From Leuctra nigra (lineage: Eukaryota; Arthropoda; Insecta; Plecoptera; Leuctridae): DNA of 64,000 nucleotides. A program made the translations under genes and the position numbers. Under the pieces are notes generated by a model. That model ran no database searches, had not been told where the DNA came from, and saw nothing but the letters and a program-made list of their open reading frames with translations. Shown here one piece after another: positions 58,182-64,000 of this stretch. The number at the start of each line of letters is the position of its first letter. Positions within the stretch are counted from its first letter, which is position 1. The DNA lies in assembly GCA_934045905.1 (NCBI GenBank), contig OW203768.1:4616316-4680315 (forward strand), read 5' to 3'.

Positions 58182-59682
58182 TTACAATCGGTCCAGCCGT
58201 TTTCGATATATGACGTCACTTCCGGTTTTAGCAATGGCGGCCGAAAATAATGTCGTCTTGAATTCATAATTATTACTCCTACACATTTCCAAAATTTGGT
58301 TGCAATCGGTACAGCCGTTTTTGATATATGACGTCACTTCCGGTTTTAACAATGGCGGCCGAAAATAATGTCGTCTTGAATTCATAATTATTAGTACAAC
58401 ACATTTCCAAAATTTGGTTGCAATCGGTACAGCCATTTTCGATATATGACGTCACTTCCGGTTTTAACAATGGCGGCCGAAAATAATGTCGTCTTGAATT
58501 CATAATTATTAGTACAACACATTTCCAAAATTTGATTGCAATCGGTACAGCCATTTTCGATATTTGACGTCACTTCCGGTTTTAACAATGGCGGCCGAAA
58601 ATAATGTCGTCTTGAATTCATAATTATTAGTCCAACACATTTCCAAACTTAGGTTGCAATCGGTACAACCGTTTACGATATATGACGTCACTTCCGGTTT
58701 TAAAAATGGCCGCCGAGAACACTGCAACCTTGAATTTATAATTATTTACAAAGTACGTTTACTTATATCTATTTTAAAGTATATAGTGGTGAATTTAGCG
58801 TCATTTAGCATATTTATGACGTCATTTCCGGTATAGGTCATAAAATGAGTGACGTCATTTCCGGTTTCGATATTTGAATCATCAAATATTACTGATTACA
58901 TAAAGTTGACCGTCTAAATCGTTTAGCGCTGGTTTTGTTCTAATCTGTTTAGCCGTTTTTGAGACATGATGTCACTTCCGGTTTCAAAATGGCGGCTTCC
59001 GGTTGGTTTTATAACAAGTTAAATGAAATATCAAAAGTACAAACGTTACATAAATATCAAGACAATCGGATCAACAGTTGTTGCTGAAATGCAAATCGAT
59101 GTATATTAAATTTCATGACGTCATTTCCGGTTTATTTAAAATAATGTACAGTCTTTTGATATTGATAATCCATATAGATGACCGTCTGAAACGATTGGCG
59201 CAAATTTCGTTCCGATCGGTCCAACCGTTGACGAGATATGACGTCACTTCCGGTTTCAAAATGGCGGCACAAAAAATTCATGGGGACAAGGTTAAATCAG
59301 ACGCCAAAAGTGCACACGTGGTAAAAATGTGAGATCAATCGGTTCAGCCGTTTAGGCTGTGGCCTGTTTACCGGATTTTAGCTCCAGCCTACTACTACTA
59401 AGATTATTATTATGAAAACCGCCCTAAAACACTGTTTTCACGGCCCTCTAGCGCGCAAAGGGCGTAACCTATTGTTCCCAAATTTGGTATATGTTGTAGG
59501 GTGGGCCATAGCTCGAAATTAAGATATTTCGCAACAATGTGAGATTTCTCAATTTTAAGATCCAGTAGGCCGAAAATGCCACTTTGATGCTTACAGTAAA
59601 AGTGGGTTTGCTCCAGCCTTTATATGAGAGTGTGCGCGCGCCGTACGACTTGGCTGGCGTGGAGCGACCGCTCCACTAGATT
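58182..59682. mobile_element. Repeat block with CRE/ETS-like core units and hairpin end (copy 1)
   Basis: At least five ~119-bp units (58.18-58.72 kb) read caatcggtacagccgttttc, gatatatgacgtcacttccgg, tttt(a)acaatggcggccg, aaaataatgtcgtcttgaa. They are followed by more diverged units and a tail with an (act)/(att) microsatellite and gggtgggccatagctc. The block ends in the hairpin tggagcgaccgctccactagatt (59682). The end sequence and tail recur at 62.7-63.09 kb. A variable tandem core, then a microsatellite, then a 3' hairpin resemble Helitron/Helentron-type non-autonomous elements (DINE/HINE). The class is inferred. Confidence 0.55.
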
Positions 59683-60502
59683 AAAGGAATGATTTGTACA
59701 ACAAATTGCAAACCTTCCAAAAATTCCCACAAGATTGAATTCACAATCCAATCAAAGTGTAAATACTAGGTAGGTACTGTGTATAACCTTCATTCATCTC
59801 ATTTCCAAATCACTTTATTTCATTGTTACAAATGTAGAAACTAATTTAAAGTTGTGCAGGTTTAACTAGTTCTCTACATACCTCCGTGCTCTATTGATTG
59901 CAATAGTGGTCTTCAAACTTTCTATTTCCAGAAGGCAGTAATTTGGATGGCGCTCGCTCGATTTCATTGCAAAATATTATAGAGTTTTGCCATTGGCGTA
60001 GGTACGCTGGTAATGGTTTTGCATAGGTACAAAATATATTTCTTAACCATTATGCACAAAGTTAATGTTCAGTTTTGTGTTTTCAAAACTGTCTACTACG
60101 TTTTTGTCATTCCAATAATTCCCTCTGTGAGAAGAGACCACAGTTTACGATCATGACCTGTTTTCATTTCCCTTCAAAAAGAATGTGTTACTTTATAATC
60201 ATAAGCAGGAAGGCATAGAGGAGCATAGAGGCATAGAGGAAGGCTGATCTTGGTGTAACTCGAGATTAATAGTATAATATATTGATTTCTTAGACGCAGA
60301 ATCTCGTATTCGAAAAATTTTCACAATGATTTTATACGTTAAAAGTTTGATACTAAATGCATCATCACAACAGCAATATTGAATCTGTAGAGCAAATAAA
60401 ATGCAGAACACACTATAGGTACACCTTCAAGATTTGGAACCTACGTGGAAATACGAGATTCTCCTATAATGATACAAGAAATAAAGAAAATATTAGAACC
60501 CA
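59683..60502. other. Unassigned AT-rich stretch
   Basis: No gene or known repeat seen. A short local repeat of gcatagagga occurs at about 60213-60240. Confidence 0.5.
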
Positions 60503-60751
60503 CTAGGCAGAGCCATAAGCGAACGCTTTTCGATAAAGATACTGAATATCTGGGAATGTATCTGCAGGATAAGTAGGTGTATCTGTACACCAATTTGTAA
60601 ATCTCCCATGCTGTCTCAACCAATCATTAACAATTCCAATGAAATATAAAATTATTTTAGCAAAGATTGCTTCTAGGGCTTCATAACTATATGTAGGTAG
60701 AGAGCCTAGATGGCCTTGAGTATATTTTATGTGTACTGGAATTTTGTACAT
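60503..60751 (-). CDS. Unrecognised 82-codon open frame
   Basis: Begins MYKIPVHIKYTQGHLGSLPT and ends DTFPDIQYLYRKAFAYGSA. Composition is balanced and protein-like, with one hydrophobic stretch (AIFAKIILYFIGIVNDWL) and two Trp. It could be a piece of a broken gene or of a transposon. I do not recognise the family. No promoter, splice sites or poly(A) signal stand out, and length alone is weak evidence. Confidence 0.22.
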   Translation of the reverse strand: MYKIPVHIKYTQGHLGSLPTYSYEALEAIFAKIILYFIGIVNDWLRQHGRFTNWCTDTPTYPADTFPDIQYLYRKAFAYGSA

Positions 60752-63089
60752 AATATTAGTTTCAATTGGTTGGGTTGAGCAATTTCCAAAATGACATAAC
60801 TTCTGGTGTTCAAAATGGCGGTCAAGAACACTGCAAACTAGAAATTATAATTATAAGTGCTTATAACTGACACTGACATAAGTTAACTAAATAGTAAATA
60901 TGTATGAATTAGGTATGTATATATATTTTTTTTTCTGACGTCATTTCCGGTGTGGGAAATAAGAACAATGTAGTTTTATTATTGATATTTTATAATGATC
61001 ATCTGAATCAATGACACTTTAATTTCGTTCCAATCAGTCAAACCGTCGTCACTTCTGGTTTAAAAAATTGAGGCCTAGACTACTGTCACTATTCATGATT
61101 ATATATTTTAATGTTACAAATAAATGTACTACATTTCTATTTAAAAGTATAAAATTTTGAATTTTTTAGTAATATTTAGCCTAATTATGACGTCATTTCC
61201 AGTTTAGGAACAAAGAAATCTAGTTTATTATTGATATTTCATATATGACCATCTGAATTCATTGGCGAAAATTTCCGTTAAATCGGTCAGGCCGAATTCA
61301 TTTTATGACGTCACTTCAGGTTATAACAATGGCGGAGCCATTTTCGATATATGACGTCACTTCCGGTTTTGACAATGGCGGTCGAAAATAATGTCGTCTT
61401 TATTTCATAATTATTAGTCCGACATAATTCTAAAATTTTGTTGCAATCGGTACATCCGTTTTCGATATATGACGTCACTTCCGGTTTTAACAATGGCGGC
61501 TGAAAATAATGTCATCTTTATTTCATAATTATTAGTCCGACATAATTCTAAAATTTGGTTGCAATCGGTACATCCGTTTTCGATATATGACGTCACTTCC
61601 GGTTTTAACAATGGTGGCCGAAAATAATGTCGTATTGAATTCATAATTATAAGTCCTACACAATTCCAAAATTTAGTTGCAATCGGTACAGCCGTTTTCG
61701 ATATATGACGTAACTTCCGGTTTTGACAATGGCGGTCGAAAATAATGTCGTCTTTATTTCATAATTATTAGTCCGACATAATTCTAAAATTTGGTTGCAA
61801 TCGGTACATCCGTTTTCGATTTATGACGTCACTTCCGGTTTTAACAATGGCGGCCGAAAATAATGTCGTATTAAATTCATAATTATAAGTCCTACACAAT
61901 TCCAAAATTTAGTTGCAATCGGTACAGCCGTTTTCGATATATGACGTCACTTCCTGTTTTATAAAATGGCGGCCGAGAGCACTGCAACCTTGAATTTATC
62001 ATTATTTACAATGTATGTTTACTAAATATCTATTAAAAGTATAAAGTGGTGAATTTAGTGTCATTTAGCATATTAATGACGTCATTTCCTGTATAGGTAA
62101 TAAGAAAACAATCTAGTTTTATCTAGTTGATACTTCATGAATGACCTTCTGAATTCAATAGCGCTAATTTCCGTCAAATCGCTCATGCCGTTTTCAATAT
62201 ATGACGTCACTTCCGGTTTCATTTAGTGGTTCCTGCCGCCATTTCCGGTACCGTTATTTGTATATTCATTTATCCCAATTGATTTTTCAAATAGATTGCA
62301 GAATGAATAGACAGGAGCTAGTTCAGTGGCAATCGGTACAGGCGTTTTCGATGTATGACGTCACTTCCGGTTTCAGGAATGGCGGCCGAGATCACTGTGT
62401 TTTTGTATTGTCTATGTTACAATGTAAGATAATTATATGTGTATTTAAAGTATAATTTGATGAAATAAGCTAAATATTGCAAATTTATGACGTCACTTCC
62501 GGTTTAGAATATAAGAAAATTATATTTTTAAGTAACATACTTCATATAGATGACCATCTAAATCGAATGGCGCTAATTTCGTTCTAATCGGTCCAGCCGT
62601 TTTTCATATATGACGTCACTTCCGGTTTAAAAATGGCGGCACAAAAAATCACAAGAGGCAAGGTATCATCAGACGCCAAAAGTGCATATGTGGTAAAAAT
62701 TTCAGGTTGATCGGTTCAGCCGTTTAGGCTGTGGCGGTGACAGCGACCTTTTCTGATATCATCTGAAGAAGAAGAAGAAGAAGAAGAAGAAGAAGAAGAA
62801 AGCGGTGTAATTTCACGATTTTCACTGCCCTCTAGGTCGTAAACGGCATGACTGGTTGTTGTCGCGTGATGTATATGTTGTCAGGTGGGCCATAGCTCAA
62901 AATTAAGACATTTCACAACAATGAGAGATTTTTCATAGTTGAGATCCAGTAGGCTGAAAATGCTATGTTGTTGCTTACAGTAAAAGTAGTTGGTCTGCTC
63001 CTCAGTTTATATAGGCATTTACGGTATATGTAGAGTGACTGTGAGTGTACGGTACGACTTGGCTGTGTGGAGCGACCGCTCCACTAGAT
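60752..63089. mobile_element. Repeat block with CRE/ETS-like core units and hairpin end (copy 2)
   Basis: Same family as 58.18-59.68 kb, larger. ~120-bp units with atatgacgtcacttccggtt, ttaacaatggcggccgaaaa and ataatgtcgt run from about 61300 to 61960. More diverged units follow to 62700. Then comes ggttcagccgtttaggctgtgg, a GAA microsatellite (62764-62801) and gtgggccatagctcaaaattaag. The ending tggagcgaccgctccactagatt (63089) is identical to copy 1. Confidence 0.55.
62764..62801. repeat. (GAA)n microsatellite
   Basis: About twelve GAA triplets inside the second repeat block. The matching place in the first block has (act)n(att)n instead. Confidence 0.9.
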
Positions 63090-63429
63090 TTTGGGCTTTT
63101 CCTTTGTACATTTTTAATGTTTGGTTTCTGTATTAGTAATAATTAATTGATTTTTGGTGAAAATTATCAATTTTCTTTTCTCGCGGGATGCCGTATCGTA
63201 TTTAAAATATAATTTAAACAATTTGCTTAATTCTTGAACAAAACACATGTAAAATTTGAGATCAATTGCGGTTCACGGGTTTTGTCTCCAATCGTATCCG
63301 AAATATCGTATGTTTGTGCGGATTTGTTGAATAACCGGCTCCTATGAAACAAGGCACGAAGCAAAAAATCAAAAGTGCTACTAATACAATCAGACTGATA
63401 ACGTAAACAAGATGCATGGACATCATTAC

Positions 63430-63905
63430 TACATTCATACTAGTAGAGACGGTTGTCTCACTCCTATACTGATACCATTGACCGCAGTGAAGCCTTTTCA
63501 GACCCTGTGATTGGGTAAATCTGGAAGGACCCGGTGATTTGAGCGACGTCGATAGCGTGAAGAGTGAACTACTTGATGACCAATCTCTGACGATGGCTCA
63601 ACCGCTAATTCATAGTTTACACTTGATGTGCCTGCTGGCAAGCAGAATAGCTGTTATTTGACGATATTTAATGGTTTTATAGTTCATTTTATAGTTTAAT
63701 TGTAAATATCTGATATAAAACAAAAGAACATCGTGCATAGCATATAAATGCAACGACGGCTCAATGGGTAAATTTAGCAGTTAGTTCATATTTTTACCAC
63801 TAGTGCTGATATATGCGCTAACGATGCCGGGATACCCCAATATTTCTCATGTCGAAAAGGCTTCACATTCATTGGTGGAGTGAGAATACCTCTGCTATAG
63901 TGTAG
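63430..63905. mobile_element. MITE-like inverted repeat
   Basis: actagtagagacggttgtct, cactcc and gtgaagccttttcagac at the left pair with gtcgaaaaggcttcac, ggagtgagaatacctctgc, tatagt at the right. The arms are about 60 bp, imperfect and near 75-80 percent alike by eye. The centre is non-coding. The remaining bases to 64000 show nothing. Confidence 0.45.
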
Positions 63906-64000
63906 TGTATATCTATATATATCTCTCTGCCGTGATGTAAACATCCTCTCAAAAGTGACAAAGTATCAAGGCTAGACGTCATGAGCCCAAGGTCGAATAA

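Overview
The window is AT-rich, repeat-rich eukaryotic DNA with small exons and GT/AG introns. It is almost certainly from an insect: it holds a tandem family of digestive trypsin genes with secretory leaders, a seven-transmembrane protein of insect gustatory-receptor type, a tRNA-derived SINE of a type seen in arthropods, a LINE remnant and several MITE-like elements. I could not fix the order or species from sequence alone.

Layout, all genes on the + strand. (1) 1-3538: 3' end of a trypsin gene (here Z); the rest lies left of the window. (2) 3.7-9.2 kb: a complex inverted repeat and a decayed LINE on the minus strand. (3) 9377-17825: trypsin A, six exons, 260 aa. (4) 18546-26505: trypsin B, six exons, 260 aa. 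(5) 27226-46429: trypsin copy C, nearly identical to B but carrying a frameshift in exon 2 and a lost splice acceptor at exon 3, so a likely pseudogene. (6) 48572-52935: gene D, 249 aa, the same exon plan but with the catalytic serine replaced by glycine, so a serine protease homologue. (7) 53565-54467: the main exon of a gustatory receptor lacking its last membrane segment. (8) 55.7-64 kb: transposon-derived sequence, with two related repeat blocks full of TGACGTCACTTCCGG-type units that share a hairpin end.

The exceptional feature is a repeated architecture. In all five trypsin-family genes and in the unrelated receptor gene, a short segment spanning an exon-intron junction has been multiplied head to tail: about 38, 12, 15, 8, 28, 30, 112, 3 and 11 copies, plus one two-copy case with a 0.95 kb minisatellite between the copies. 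Every array carries a splice site with a piece of the adjoining exon. The unbroken exon always sits at the correct end of the array (last copy for acceptor arrays, first for the donor array), and nearly every other copy leads to a stop if used. The arrays also appear to have been the exchange points that produced B and C by tandem duplication. Whether they are tolerated junk, a splicing decoy or a source of truncated isoforms can only be settled with RNA data.
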